Below are positions 41,097-50,243 of a stretch of DNA of 55,220 nucleotides, in pieces. Both the position numbers and the translations under genes were made by a program. Position 1 is the stretch's first letter. Each line of letters begins with the position of its first letter. Origin of the DNA: Actinotignum schaalii (GTDB taxonomy: Bacteria; Actinomycetota; Actinomycetes; Actinomycetales; Actinomycetaceae); NCBI RefSeq assembly GCF_028864145.1, contig NZ_JARBHJ010000010.1, positions 1-55,220 of the forward strand. The letters are read 5' to 3'. A model generated the notes under the pieces. The model worked only from the letters and a program-made list of their open reading frames with translations, was not told the origin of the DNA and did not search any database.

Positions 41097-41822
41097 TTAA
41101 TCTTCCATATCCCCGGCGGAGAAACCTGCGGGGAAATCGCCACCGAGCATTTCTTCTTCGGTGCCCGGGGTGGATTCCACATCCACGCGCAAGCCGGTGA
41201 CCAGGAAGTGCATGCGGCGCGCCACGGTGACCCCGTGATCCCCGTAGCGTTCCAGGAAACGGCCCAGCAGCACCACGTCCACGATTTCCTGGTGGCTCAT
41301 GCCGTTATCTTCGTCGAGAACCAGCTGGAAGGACTGGCGGTGCAGATCGTCAAGAACTTCATCGCGTTCGTCAATCTCATCGGCGATGGCAAGATCCTGC
41401 TTGCGCACGAGCTCTTCCACCTGGCGGCCCACTCGCACGGCCTCATCGGCCATGCGTACGAGCAGGTCATAGCCGGGGCCGCCCACCACGCGTTCGGGGA
41501 AACGCCCGCGCGCGATATAGGCAACGTGCCGGGCCAGATCACCCATGCGCTCCAGGGTAATGGCGATGCGCATGGCAGTCACCACGGTCCGCAAATCCGA
41601 GGCAACCGGCGCCTGGCGCGCCAGCAGCGAAATAGCCATATCTTCAATCTGACGCTGCAGCTCATCAATATTTGCATCGGCATCGATAACCGATTCCGCC
41701 AGGGCCAGGTTGGCGTTCCGCAGCGAATCTGCGGCGTGTTCCATCGCCCGAGCGGCGCTGCGAGCCTGCTTGGCAAGCGTTTCCTCGAGCGTCTTCATTT
41801 CGTTGCGGAATTCTTGACGCAT
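41097..41822 (-). CDS. phoU: Phosphate-signalling protein PhoU
   Basis: 241 residues, two PhoU three-helix units (residues 1-110 and 115-215) with the metal-binding patterns DANIDELQRQIEDMAISLLARQAP and FLERYGDHGVTVARRMHFLV. It inhibits the phosphate two-component sensor under phosphate-rich conditions. GAGGAG lies four bases before the ATG. Divergent from senX3-regX3. Confidence 0.94.
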   Translation of the reverse strand: MRQEFRNEMKTLEETLAKQARSAARAMEHAADSLRNANLALAESVIDADANIDELQRQIEDMAISLLARQAPVASDLRTVVTAMRIAITLERMGDLARHVAYIARGRFPERVVGGPGYDLLVRMADEAVRVGRQVEELVRKQDLAIADEIDERDEVLDDLHRQSFQLVLDEDNGMSHQEIVDVVLLGRFLERYGDHGVTVARRMHFLVTGLRVDVESTPGTEEEMLGGDFPAGFSAGDMED

Positions 41823-41926
41823 TAAAGCTCCTCATTTCTGTGCGCCCGCGGGCGCGTTTGTAGCGCACGGCGGCGCACCACAGGTCTTATTTCAGCAGTA
41901 TGGGGTTAACACTAGCGGCATATTCC

Positions 41927-41942
41927 GTAAACAGTAGGTAAA
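41927..41942. promoter_or_regulatory. Possible RegX3 site between phoU and senX3
   Basis: GTAAA occurs twice 11 bases apart (41927 and 41938), a direct repeat with the helical period used by OmpR-family regulators such as RegX3/PhoP. On the - strand it reads TTTACCTACTGTTTACGG, similar to PHO boxes. Lies in the divergent spacer. Confidence 0.4.
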
Positions 41943-42003
41943 TAGCGGGCTTTCGGGGCCGTCGGGCGTGCCAGGCCGCGCTCGGACAGGCTAGTCTGGA
42001 ACC

Positions 42004-43185
42004 ATGGTTGAAGGAATCGCTGTGCTTGCCGCGGTCTGCGGGGGGATCGCCGTGGGCATTATCGCCTCCCTGGCTTTCGCCTATTCGCAGCGTTCGCTGC
42101 GCCCATTGCGGGTAACCGCGCCGGTAGAGCCGGTGGAGGACGCCGTGAAAGTCCTCGAGGCGATTCCGCAATTCTTTGTGCTGGTGTCCGCCCTTGACGT
42201 GGTGGAACGGGCCTCTACCCAAGCGTATAGTTTCGGGCTGGTGCGCGATGATCGCCTGGTGCGCCCGGAGTTCATCCAACTGGTGGCGCGGGTGCGCGAT
42301 ACCGGGGAGGTGCTCTCCCGCCCGCTCTCCATTAAACGATCCACGCTGAAAAATCAGAGCGATACCCGCCTGATGGTTTACGCCGCGCCGCTGTCCGGCG
42401 GGCGGGTGCTCGTGCTTTTCGAGGACAATACCGAGAAGCTCAAACTGGAAGAAACCCGGCGCGATTTCGTGGCGAATGTTTCCCATGAATTAAAGACCCC
42501 GGTGGGGGCAATTTCTTTGCTGGTGGAAACCCTGGAAAGCGCGGCGGATGATCCGCAAGCGGTCCGGCATTTCACCGCCCAGCTAGATACCGAAGTGGTG
42601 CGCTTGCGCGGTCTGGTGCAGGATATTATCGAGCTTTCGCGCCTCCAAGAAGGTAATGCCCTCACCACCACGGAACTTGTTGATGTGGATGCGGTGGTAG
42701 CCGAATCGGTGGCCCGCATGGATGTGGAAGCCGCTAATCGCGGGGTGAAAATTGTGAGCGGCGGGCAGCCGGGCCTCACGGTTTACGGCGATAGGCGCAT
42801 GCTCGCCACCGCGGTTCGCAATCTGCTGGATAATGCGGTGCGCTATACCCGGCCGCACGGGCGGGTCTCGGTAGCAACATCGCTGGCGGATGGGCAGGTG
42901 CTTATTTCCGTCGTCGACCAAGGAGAGGGAATTGACGCGGCGCAACGCGAACGTATTTTTGAGCGTTTCTACCGCGGGGATGCGGCCCGGGATCGTAATT
43001 CCGGCGGCTCCGGGATCGGCCTCGCCATCGTCAAACATGTGGTGCAAGACCACGGCGGGCGCATCAAATTATGGAGCAAGGTAGGCCAGGGCTCCACCTT
43101 CACCATCTGCCTACCCGAACCCTATATTCCCGAGGCGGCTCCCAGCCCTGAAACTAATGCGCTTGAGCATTCGGAGAGGAAGTAA
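42004..43185 (+). CDS. senX3: SenX3-like phosphate sensor histidine kinase
   Basis: 393 residues. One N-terminal membrane helix (about 5-28), a PAS-like domain, HisKA with FVANVSHELKTPVGAI (phospho-His), and HATPase with RNLLDNAVRYT, DQGEGID and GGSGIGLAIVKHVVQDHGG. Works with RegX3 and PhoU in phosphate starvation control. The regX3 gene begins nine bases after its stop. Confidence 0.94.
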   Translation: MVEGIAVLAAVCGGIAVGIIASLAFAYSQRSLRPLRVTAPVEPVEDAVKVLEAIPQFFVLVSALDVVERASTQAYSFGLVRDDRLVRPEFIQLVARVRDTGEVLSRPLSIKRSTLKNQSDTRLMVYAAPLSGGRVLVLFEDNTEKLKLEETRRDFVANVSHELKTPVGAISLLVETLESAADDPQAVRHFTAQLDTEVVRLRGLVQDIIELSRLQEGNALTTTELVDVDAVVAESVARMDVEAANRGVKIVSGGQPGLTVYGDRRMLATAVRNLLDNAVRYTRPHGRVSVATSLADGQVLISVVDQGEGIDAAQRERIFERFYRGDAARDRNSGGSGIGLAIVKHVVQDHGGRIKLWSKVGQGSTFTICLPEPYIPEAAPSPETNALEHSERK

Positions 43186-43194
43186 CAAAACACC

Positions 43195-43884
43195 ATGACC
43201 ACGATTCTTGTTGTTGATGACGAACCTACCTACCGTGACACCCTCGCATTCAACCTGGGCCGGGACGGTTACGAGGTGGTCACCGCCGCGGATGGTACCG
43301 CGGCCCTGGAACAATTCCGGGTGGCGCGCCCCGATGTGGTGCTTCTTGACCTCATGCTTCCGGGCATGTCCGGCGAGGAAGTGTGCCGCCGGATTCGAGC
43401 CACCTCGGATGTGCCCATCATTATGCTCACCGCCAAAGATTCCGAAATCGATAAGGTGGTCGGTTTGGAGGTAGGGGCGGATGACTATGTCACCAAGCCC
43501 TATTCTTACCGGGAATTGGTGGCGCGGGTGCGGGCGGTGCTGCGCCGGGCGAGTACCGGGGCCGCGGACGACGTGGACGAAGACGTGCTGCGCGTGGGCC
43601 GGGTAGAAATGGATACCGATAAGCACGAAGTGTATGTGGGCGGAGAACTCATCAGTATGCCGCTGCGGGAATTCGAGCTGCTTGAACTCTTCTTGCGTAA
43701 TCCGGATCGGGTGCTTACCCGTCCCCAGATTCTTGACCGTATCTGGGGTTTGGATTATATGGGTGATACCAAGACCCTGGATGTGCACGTCAAGCGGATT
43801 CGCTCGAAGATTGAGGTGGATCCTTCCGCGCCCACCGCGCTGGTTACGGTGCGTGGGCTCGGTTATAAGCTGGTTTCTGAATAG
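43195..43884 (+). CDS. regX3: RegX3-like response regulator
   Basis: 229 residues. Receiver domain with DDE, VLLDLMLPG (phospho-Asp), MLTAKD and KPY. OmpR-type winged helix with LREFELLELFLRNPDRVLTR and DVHVKRIRSKIE. High similarity in layout to mycobacterial RegX3, including linkage to senX3 and phoU. Confidence 0.95.
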   Translation: MTTILVVDDEPTYRDTLAFNLGRDGYEVVTAADGTAALEQFRVARPDVVLLDLMLPGMSGEEVCRRIRATSDVPIIMLTAKDSEIDKVVGLEVGADDYVTKPYSYRELVARVRAVLRRASTGAADDVDEDVLRVGRVEMDTDKHEVYVGGELISMPLREFELLELFLRNPDRVLTRPQILDRIWGLDYMGDTKTLDVHVKRIRSKIEVDPSAPTALVTVRGLGYKLVSE

Positions 43885-44020
43885 CGAAGCTGTGGCCCGC
43901 ACCGCAGCCCTTTGTGGCTTGCAGCGCAAAAAAGATCAGAGACTACACCGTCAATGGTAAAATGTCTATCGGATATGCGCATATTGCGCGAACGCGCAGC
44001 GGAGAAAGGGTTCTGATTCA

Positions 44021-44563
44021 ATGCCGTTCAAGGTCGGAGAAACCGTTATTTACCCGCATCACGGGGCAGCGGAAATTACTGATATTTCGGACAAGATTAT
44101 CAGGGGTGAAAAGCGCACCTACCTCACGCTTAACGTCATGCAGGGCGATATGGTCATTCAGGTTCCGGCCGAATCCATCGAGGAAGTTGGGGTCCGCGAT
44201 GTCTCCAACGAAGATCAGCTTGAAGTGGTGTTCCGGGTTCTGCGCGAACAGGATGTGGAAGAACCTTCCAATTGGAGCCGGCGTTTCAAGGCGAATACCG
44301 AAAAGCTCACCTCGGGAGATGTTAATAAGGTAGCCGAAGTGGTGCGTGACCTCACGCGCCGGGATACGGATCGTCACCTCTCCGCGGGGGAGAAGCGGAT
44401 GCTCCAGCGCGCCCGCCAGATCCTCTGCTCGGAAATTGCCCTCGCCCGCGAATTGAGCGAAGAAGAAGCCGGTGAGCTCCTTGATGAGATCCTGGCCGAA
44501 GGTAACGAAGGCCGGGAACCCAGCTCGGAAGAAGGCGGCGCGGCGTCCACCTCATCCAACTAA
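44021..44563 (+). CDS. carD: CarD-family RNA polymerase-binding regulator
   Basis: 180 residues. N-terminal RNA polymerase-interacting domain ([17 protein letters not shown]), Trp in [15 protein letters not shown], and a helical C-terminal DNA-binding domain with [18 protein letters not shown]. Stabilises open promoter complexes. It is about 20 residues longer at the acidic C-terminus than mycobacterial CarD. GGAGAAAGG precedes the start. Confidence 0.95.
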   Translation: MPFKVGETVIYPHHGAAEITDISDKIIRGEKRTYLTLNVMQGDMVIQVPAESIEEVGVRDVSNEDQLEVVFRVLREQDVEEPSNWSRRFKANTEKLTSGDVNKVAEVVRDLTRRDTDRHLSAGEKRMLQRARQILCSEIALARELSEEEAGELLDEILAEGNEGREPSSEEGGAASTSSN

Positions 44564-44596
44564 AGAGCGGGGCCTCGTGCCCAGATACACGTGATT

Positions 44597-44628
44597 GAAG
44601 CGGCCTCGGGAATTTCCCGGGCCGCTTC
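44597..44628 (+). terminator. Terminator of carD
   Basis: 14-base arms (44597-44611 with one bulged T, and 44615-44628), three-base loop, 34 bases after the stop. Weak T content after it. Confidence 0.65.
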
Positions 44629-44634
44629 ATTCAT

Positions 44635-44656
44635 GGTGGTACGACGCCGCGCCACC
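44635..44656 (+). repeat. Dispersed intergenic repeat, copy D
   Basis: GGTGGTACGACGCC ... CCACC, imperfect palindrome, right after the carD terminator and before the convergent MFS gene. Confidence 0.45.
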
Positions 44657-44680
44657 CTCGGCCAGTTGCGACTCAGTCCA

Positions 44681-45991
44681 TCACCGCCGGCCAGCGCGCA
44701 GCGAACCGTAGAAGGCAGCCAGCCCCACCGCAAGCACCGCGATAATCCCGAGGATGCCGTAGTGGGCCGCGGCATCTCCGCTTACCCCGGCCAGCGCACC
44801 GAAGCTCATAATCGCAGCTGAATACAGCGCCGGGGTGAGGAAAGAAACCGCGCGGCCGGTGGTGGCGTAGAGGCCAAAAAGCTCGCCGCTATTCTCGCGG
44901 CCGGCGCGGCGCGCCAGGTAGGTACGCGAAGAACTCTGGACCGGCCCCACGAAAATGCACAGGAGGGAGCCAAAGACCCAGAAGAGGGATTTGCCGGCGT
45001 CGTGCATCAAGAACAATACGCAGCCGCACGCGATCATAAGAGTGAGCGACATGAAAATAACGCGGCGCGCGCCGATAATATCTTCCAACCACCCGAAAGC
45101 GATGGTCGCAACCCCCGCGATCACGTTCGCCGCGATGCCGAAAATCATGACTTCCCCAGGAGTGAAACCGAAAACGCGGGCCGCGAGCACCCCGCCGAAA
45201 GCGAAGACACCGGCCAGGCCGTCGCGGTAAATAGCGGAAGAAATCAGGAACCAGAACGTGGAGCGATCCGCGCGCCACAGCCGCGCGATGGAGCGGAAAA
45301 TAGCTCGGTAGGCGGCGATGATGCCGCGGGATTGTTCGCCGCGCGGGGATTCATCGCGGGAGAGCACCATGAGCGGGGCGGAAAAAATCAGCGTCCACAG
45401 CGCGCAGGCGATCATGCAGACGCGAATATTCATGCCGTTCGCGCTCGTCACTCCGAACCAGCCGGTATCCGGGCTGATGAAGCCAATAAAGAGGATGAGG
45501 AGGAGCACGATGCCGCCCACGTATCCCATGCCCCAGCCGAAACCGGAGATGCGCCCCAGGGTGGCCGGTGTGGAAATATCGGTGACCATCGCGTTGTAGA
45601 CCACCGAGCCAATTTCGAAAACGATATTGCCGACGGCCAGCAGCACCACCCCGAGCCACAGGTAGGAAGGCGACGGCGCCACAAAGAACAGCAGCGCCAT
45701 GCACACAATGGTGACGAGGGTGGTGAGGGTGAGGAGGGAGTTTTTCTTCCCCGAACGGTCCGCCCATTGCCCCACCGCCGGGGCGATAAGTGCCACGAGC
45801 AGCCCGGCGAGTGCCAAGCCCCAGCCGATGAGCGCATTGGCCTGGTTCCCGAAGAACTTTTCGTTGGACAGATACGGGGTGAAAACGAAGGTGGTCACGA
45901 CGGCGTTGAAAGCGGCCGAACCCCAGTCCCACAGCGCCCAGGGGAGAACCCGGCGGTTGAAAAGAGCGGAACGCGCGGAAGTGTTATGCAT
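44681..45991 (-). CDS. UMF1/Atg22-type MFS transporter
   Basis: 436 residues from the ATG at 45991 (the frame is open to 46084). Twelve membrane helices. N-terminal LPWALWDWGSAAFNAVVTTF, then YLSNEKFF and GQWADRSGKKNSLLT, mark the UMF1/Atg22 branch, whose members are often linked to amino acid or nucleobase efflux. Substrate unknown. It lies on the opposite strand between carD and cysS. Confidence 0.85.
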   Translation of the reverse strand: MHNTSARSALFNRRVLPWALWDWGSAAFNAVVTTFVFTPYLSNEKFFGNQANALIGWGLALAGLLVALIAPAVGQWADRSGKKNSLLTLTTLVTIVCMALLFFVAPSPSYLWLGVVLLAVGNIVFEIGSVVYNAMVTDISTPATLGRISGFGWGMGYVGGIVLLLILFIGFISPDTGWFGVTSANGMNIRVCMIACALWTLIFSAPLMVLSRDESPRGEQSRGIIAAYRAIFRSIARLWRADRSTFWFLISSAIYRDGLAGVFAFGGVLAARVFGFTPGEVMIFGIAANVIAGVATIAFGWLEDIIGARRVIFMSLTLMIACGCVLFLMHDAGKSLFWVFGSLLCIFVGPVQSSSRTYLARRAGRENSGELFGLYATTGRAVSFLTPALYSAAIMSFGALAGVSGDAAAHYGILGIIAVLAVGLAAFYGSLRAGRR

Positions 45992-46060
45992 GGCTTCATC
46001 GTAGGCCAGGAGGGTAACGAGGCGTTGAACGGCGCTCGCGGGGAAGTAGTACGGGCATAG

Positions 46061-46076
46061 GTACGACGGCGCAGCT
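46061..46076 (+). repeat. Dispersed intergenic repeat, copy E
   Basis: GTACGACGGCGCAGCT, identical over 16 bases to the copy at 53404. In the spacer between the MFS gene and cysS. Confidence 0.5.
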
Positions 46077-46161
46077 TCGGCCACCAGGCAGTAGCACGGC
46101 CCGGGTACACCAGCAGAGGAAGGGCGCTGCCTGGCCGGCAGGGAGCGGGTAAACTGGCTAC

Positions 46162-47685
46162 GTGAGCTTCAAGATCTATGATTCGTCAGCCCGTGCCGTC
46201 CGGGATTTCGTTCCCCTGGAACCCGGGAAGGTCAGTGTGTACCTGTGCGGCGCTACGGTGCAGGGGTCCCCGCATATCGGGCATATTCGCTCCGCTCTGG
46301 CCTTCGATGTGCTGGTGCGGTGGCTGCGCCGCTGCGGTAATGAGGTGCGCCTGGTGCGCAATGTTACCGATATTGACGATAAGATCCTCGATAAGTCGGC
46401 GCAGGCCGGTGCCCCGTGGTGGGCATGGGCCTACCGTTTCGAAAAGGAATTCAGCGCCGCCTACCGCACCCTCGGCATCCTGGATCCCACGTATGAGCCG
46501 CGCGCTACCGGGCACATTCCCCAGATGATCACGCTTATTCAGGAGATTATCGATGCCGGCCACGCTTATGTGGGCAAGCCTGGCAATGTGTATTTCGACG
46601 TCGCATCGCTACCCGATTACGGTTCCCTCACCCGCCAAAAGCTTGAAAATATGGTGGTGGATGAGGAAGGCGGGGAAGCCGATAAGCGCAATCCGCACGA
46701 TTTCGCGCTGTGGAAGGCCCCCAAGCCGGGCGAACCGGAAAGCGCGGCCTGGGATACTCCCTGGGGGCGCGGGCGGCCGGGCTGGCACCTGGAGTGCACC
46801 GCGATGTCCACCCACTACCTGGGTAAGGAATTTGATATTCACGGTGGTGGGATCGATTTGCGTTTCCCGCACCATGAAAATGAGCAGGCGCAAGCCCACG
46901 CTGCCGGGCGGAATTTCGCGCGGTACTGGATGCATAACGCCTGGGTGACCGTTAATGGCGAAAAAATAAGTAAGTCGCTGGGGAATGTCGTCTCCTTGGA
47001 GGATGTTACCGCGCAGGTATCCCCGGCGGTGGTGCGTTTCGCGCTGGGAACGGTCCACTACCGCTCCACCGTGGACTACTCGCCGCAAAACCTGGCGGAA
47101 GCCGGGGCGGTGTGGGAGCGCCTGGCCGGATTTGTGGAACGCTCGGTGGCCGCCACTGAAGAAGTACCGGCGGAAGAAATCGCGGCGGTGGGTCCGGCGG
47201 ATCTACCTGAAGCATTCGTGCGGGCTCTCGATGATGATCTCAATGTCTCGAGTGGGCTGGCGGCGATCCATGAGGAGGTACGCCGCGGGAACGCCGCGCT
47301 CGCGGAGCGGGACAGCGCCGGAGTGCGCGCCGCCCAGGTGCGGGTGCGGGCCATGCTCGATGTGCTCGGGCTGGATCCCCTGGCTGCCCCCTGGCGTAAT
47401 TCCAGTGGCGCTGACAAAGCAACCGCGCGGGCGCTGGGCGCCGTCGTCGATACGATGCTGGCGGAACGCGCGGCCGCGCGCGCCGCGAAAGACTGGGCTC
47501 GGGCCGATGCGCTCCGCGATGCTTTGCACGCGGCCGGCATCGCGGTGGAAGATTCGGCGGACGGCGCGCACTGGCACCTAGAAAACGCGCAAAAAACCGC
47601 CACCGCGGCGAAGGCTCCCGCCACCGGCACGGAAAAGTCCGCTACCAACGTAGAAGAATCCGCCACCGGCGCGGAAGAAAAGTAG
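46162..47685 (+). CDS. cysS: Cysteinyl-tRNA synthetase
   Basis: 507 residues from a GTG. HIGH motif in GSPHIGHIRSALAF, KMSKS variant EKISKSLGN, zinc ligands in YLCGATV (Cys) and WHLECTAMS (Cys). It loads cysteine on tRNA-Cys. A 30-residue Ala/Thr/Glu-rich tail follows the normal end (AKAPATGTEKSATNVEESA). The gene for the rRNA methylase follows after seven bases. Confidence 0.95.
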   Translation: MSFKIYDSSARAVRDFVPLEPGKVSVYLCGATVQGSPHIGHIRSALAFDVLVRWLRRCGNEVRLVRNVTDIDDKILDKSAQAGAPWWAWAYRFEKEFSAAYRTLGILDPTYEPRATGHIPQMITLIQEIIDAGHAYVGKPGNVYFDVASLPDYGSLTRQKLENMVVDEEGGEADKRNPHDFALWKAPKPGEPESAAWDTPWGRGRPGWHLECTAMSTHYLGKEFDIHGGGIDLRFPHHENEQAQAHAAGRNFARYWMHNAWVTVNGEKISKSLGNVVSLEDVTAQVSPAVVRFALGTVHYRSTVDYSPQNLAEAGAVWERLAGFVERSVAATEEVPAEEIAAVGPADLPEAFVRALDDDLNVSSGLAAIHEEVRRGNAALAERDSAGVRAAQVRVRAMLDVLGLDPLAAPWRNSSGADKATARALGAVVDTMLAERAAARAAKDWARADALRDALHAAGIAVEDSADGAHWHLENAQKTATAAKAPATGTEKSATNVEESATGAEEK

Positions 47686-47692
47686 GAGAAAT

Positions 47693-48715
47693 ATGGGAGA
47701 CGGACGCACCCGGCGCCCCAAGGGCAAGAAGCGCGCCACGGTCGGCTCGGGCGGGAATAACCGCCGGCGCCTGGAAGGCAAGGGCCCCACTCCGAAAGCG
47801 GAGGAACGGGTCTACCACAAGGCCTATAAAGAAAAGCAAGTCCGCGATGCCCGCAAGGCGCAAGCCGAAGCGCGCGAACGCTCCAGCCTTAAGCTGCGCC
47901 GTGACTTGCATACCGCGGCCGGCCACGAACTGATTTGCGGGCGCAACCCGGTGCGCGAAGCGGTGCGGGCCGGCGTGCCTCTGACAAGGGTCTTTATGCA
48001 GACTTCCGCGGTGGGTGACGAGCGCCTGGCGGAGCTGGTGGCTCAGGCTACCGCGTTGGGTGCCCCGCTGGTGGAGGTTTCCCACGGGGAGCTCGACCGG
48101 ATGACGGAGAACGCCGTGCACCAGGGCGTGGCTATTGAAGTGCCGCCCTATGAGTACGCGGATGCCATTGAGGAAGCACGCGCGGCCCTGGAGCGCCACG
48201 AAGCGGGCGGGCCGCTCCCACTTTTCGTGGCTCTCGATTCGGTAACCGACCCGCATAATCTGGGGGCGGTGCTGCGCAGCGCGGCGGCTTTCAACGCGGA
48301 TGCGGTCATCGTGCCGGAGCGCCGCGCGGCCGGCGTGAATGCCACGGTGTGGAAGGTATCGGCCGGGGCGGTGTCGATTGTACCGACGGCGCGGGTAACG
48401 AACCTGGCGTCCACGCTCGACGAACTGAAGAAAATGGGATATTTCGTGGTCGGTTTGGACGGCGGCGGCTCCACCACGGTGGAGAACCTCAGCTTGGCCG
48501 ATACCCCGCTGGTGCTGGTGACCGGTTCGGAAGGGCGCGGGTTGGCGCGGCTCATTCGTGATAAATGCGATGCGATTGCCTCAATTCCGATCGCTGCGCG
48601 CATGGAGTCGCTCAACGCCGCGGTCGCCACGGGAATTTCGCTCTACCAGGTTGATCGGATCCGGGCAAGGATGAACGGAGGGGACAATGTATCAGTGGAG
48701 GCCGGTTCGCGGTGA
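47693..48715 (+). CDS. rlmB: 23S rRNA 2'-O-ribose methyltransferase (RlmB/TrmH family)
   Basis: 340 residues. A basic N-terminal extension of about 75 residues, a substrate-binding domain starting at ICGRNPVREAVRAGV, then the SPOUT knot: DSVTDPHNLGAVLRSAAAF, LVTGSEGRGLARL and MESLNAAVATGISLYQ. Methylates 23S rRNA G2251 in E. coli. cysS-rlmB is a standard actinobacterial order. It overlaps the next gene by 29 bases. Confidence 0.93.
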   Translation: MGDGRTRRPKGKKRATVGSGGNNRRRLEGKGPTPKAEERVYHKAYKEKQVRDARKAQAEARERSSLKLRRDLHTAAGHELICGRNPVREAVRAGVPLTRVFMQTSAVGDERLAELVAQATALGAPLVEVSHGELDRMTENAVHQGVAIEVPPYEYADAIEEARAALERHEAGGPLPLFVALDSVTDPHNLGAVLRSAAAFNADAVIVPERRAAGVNATVWKVSAGAVSIVPTARVTNLASTLDELKKMGYFVVGLDGGGSTTVENLSLADTPLVLVTGSEGRGLARLIRDKCDAIASIPIAARMESLNAAVATGISLYQVDRIRARMNGGDNVSVEAGSR

Positions 48716-50243
48716 GGTGCAGCGGCTCGACCAGAGCCTGACCAGCCCCGCCCAGCTTGAAGATTTCTTCGCGCGCGAAGGCGTGGTGGTTCGCGGGGAT
48801 CACGACGGCGATATTTTCCGTTTTGAGATTGCGGTGACCGGCAAGCGGCGCCGTGTGGCCACGATCCGGAGCGTCCTGGAGGCGGCCGAAGCGGAAGGTG
48901 ACACCGCGGATCCCGGCGCTTCCGGTGCTGCGGGTGTGCCCGGCGTTCCTACGTCCGGTGCGCAGTCTGGAACGCGGTCTGGAGCGGATGAGGCAGACGC
49001 GGAGGGCGCAGAGCATCCCGGGAACGAGCGTTCCGGAACGGGTGTGGATATTGGGAACACACAGGAGGAACCCGGTATCGTTCCCGGCCTCAACCTCGTG
49101 GATTTCGCCCAAAAAATGGATCACGAACTGCGCAAAATCCACATTGAAGTGGATGGTTACGTGGTGTACCCGAATATTGATTTGGGTGAAGTGGATGTCA
49201 CGGAAGCTGATCTCGCGTACGCGGACGCGCATTTTCATAACGACGACGCCGCCGCTCCCGCGGCGGATCCGGTCGCGAGCGAAGTTGGCGGGGATGCGCC
49301 GGTCTCTGATTCCCCGCTGCTGCCCGGTGGCGAAGGAAAAATACCGACCATGCACAACGGGCCTATGGTGGCGATTTCGGATGTGCCTTTTGCGCGGGTG
49401 CCGGGTCTGGCGGCGCGGATCAAAAAACCGGTGGCTGTTTTCGAGCATGGGAACGCCAATGTTATGGTGGCCGATGTGCCCCTGGCCCGCGACGCAGAGA
49501 TCGGGCGGCGGCCCGAATTCGTGATCGTGCTCTCCACTGCCGGGGCGGCGCCGAGCTGGCGCAACCCGGTCTTGGTCATCCGGCAGAACTCCGGTATTAC
49601 CTATTGGAAATGGCTCGATACTCTCCAGGACCTCCCGCACGTGGAAGCCGATAGCGCAGCTGCGGCTTTCTCCCGGGAAGAGCTGGGAGCGGGTGCGCGG
49701 GTGCGGCGTATCCTTGATGATTTCCCGGAGGTAGATGCCGGGGATCTGACCGAGGCACTGACCGCCCCGGTATCCGAAGCAGTGCCGCGTTTCCTCGAGG
49801 TGCTAGGCCTGCCGGCAGCTGTGGGCGAAGTATTACGTGGCGAGCGGGAAGCCGCGGATATTCCGGAGGCTACCGTTTTCACGCCGCAGGCTTTCCCGGA
49901 GCGCATGAAAGCATCCCTGGCGTATGAGGTATCCGGCTACGGTTCCGCCCCGGCTGGGATGTGGAAAGTATATCGGCGTCTCTACCTGGATCATCCACGG
50001 CTGTTGGAGATTATTTCTTCCGCTCAGGCCGGCCTGGGCTTGGCGATGGTTATCGCCGGAGCGCGGCGCTGGAATAAACGCGGGTATCGCGCGCTGACCA
50101 TTGCGGGTGGGGCCCTGGGCGCTAATGCCCTGGTGCGCATTCTTACCACCCAATGGCTTAACGCTGCCCTGGAGGCCGAAGGCCTCAACCCGGGTGCTGC
50201 CACACAACCATTCGCACCGGCCGAGGAGGATACCCATGAGTGA
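48687..50243 (+). CDS. Unknown actinobacterial protein downstream of rlmB
   Basis: 518 residues starting MYQWRPVRGEVQRLDQSLTS with GGAGGGG upstream. Residues 1-60 form a small beta/alpha unit (FFAREGVVVRGDHDGDIFRFEI), 65-115 a Gly/Ala/Asp-rich linker, and 120-340 a globular part with GPMVAISDVPFARVPGLAARIKKPVAVFEHGNANVMVADVPL. The C-terminus has one or two hydrophobic helices (about 450-500, LLEIISSAQAGLGLAMVIAGARRW). No family is recognised. It overlaps rlmB and the ASCH gene, so it is co-expressed with them. Confidence 0.75.
   Translation: MYQWRPVRGEVQRLDQSLTSPAQLEDFFAREGVVVRGDHDGDIFRFEIAVTGKRRRVATIRSVLEAAEAEGDTADPGASGAAGVPGVPTSGAQSGTRSGADEADAEGAEHPGNERSGTGVDIGNTQEEPGIVPGLNLVDFAQKMDHELRKIHIEVDGYVVYPNIDLGEVDVTEADLAYADAHFHNDDAAAPAADPVASEVGGDAPVSDSPLLPGGEGKIPTMHNGPMVAISDVPFARVPGLAARIKKPVAVFEHGNANVMVADVPLARDAEIGRRPEFVIVLSTAGAAPSWRNPVLVIRQNSGITYWKWLDTLQDLPHVEADSAAAAFSREELGAGARVRRILDDFPEVDAGDLTEALTAPVSEAVPRFLEVLGLPAAVGEVLRGEREAADIPEATVFTPQAFPERMKASLAYEVSGYGSAPAGMWKVYRRLYLDHPRLLEIISSAQAGLGLAMVIAGARRWNKRGYRALTIAGGALGANALVRILTTQWLNAALEAEGLNPGAATQPFAPAEEDTHE

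Noticed and set aside
45002-46060. 352-residue + strand frame
   Set aside because: Antisense of the MFS gene; His/Arg/Gly/Glu-rich without motif.
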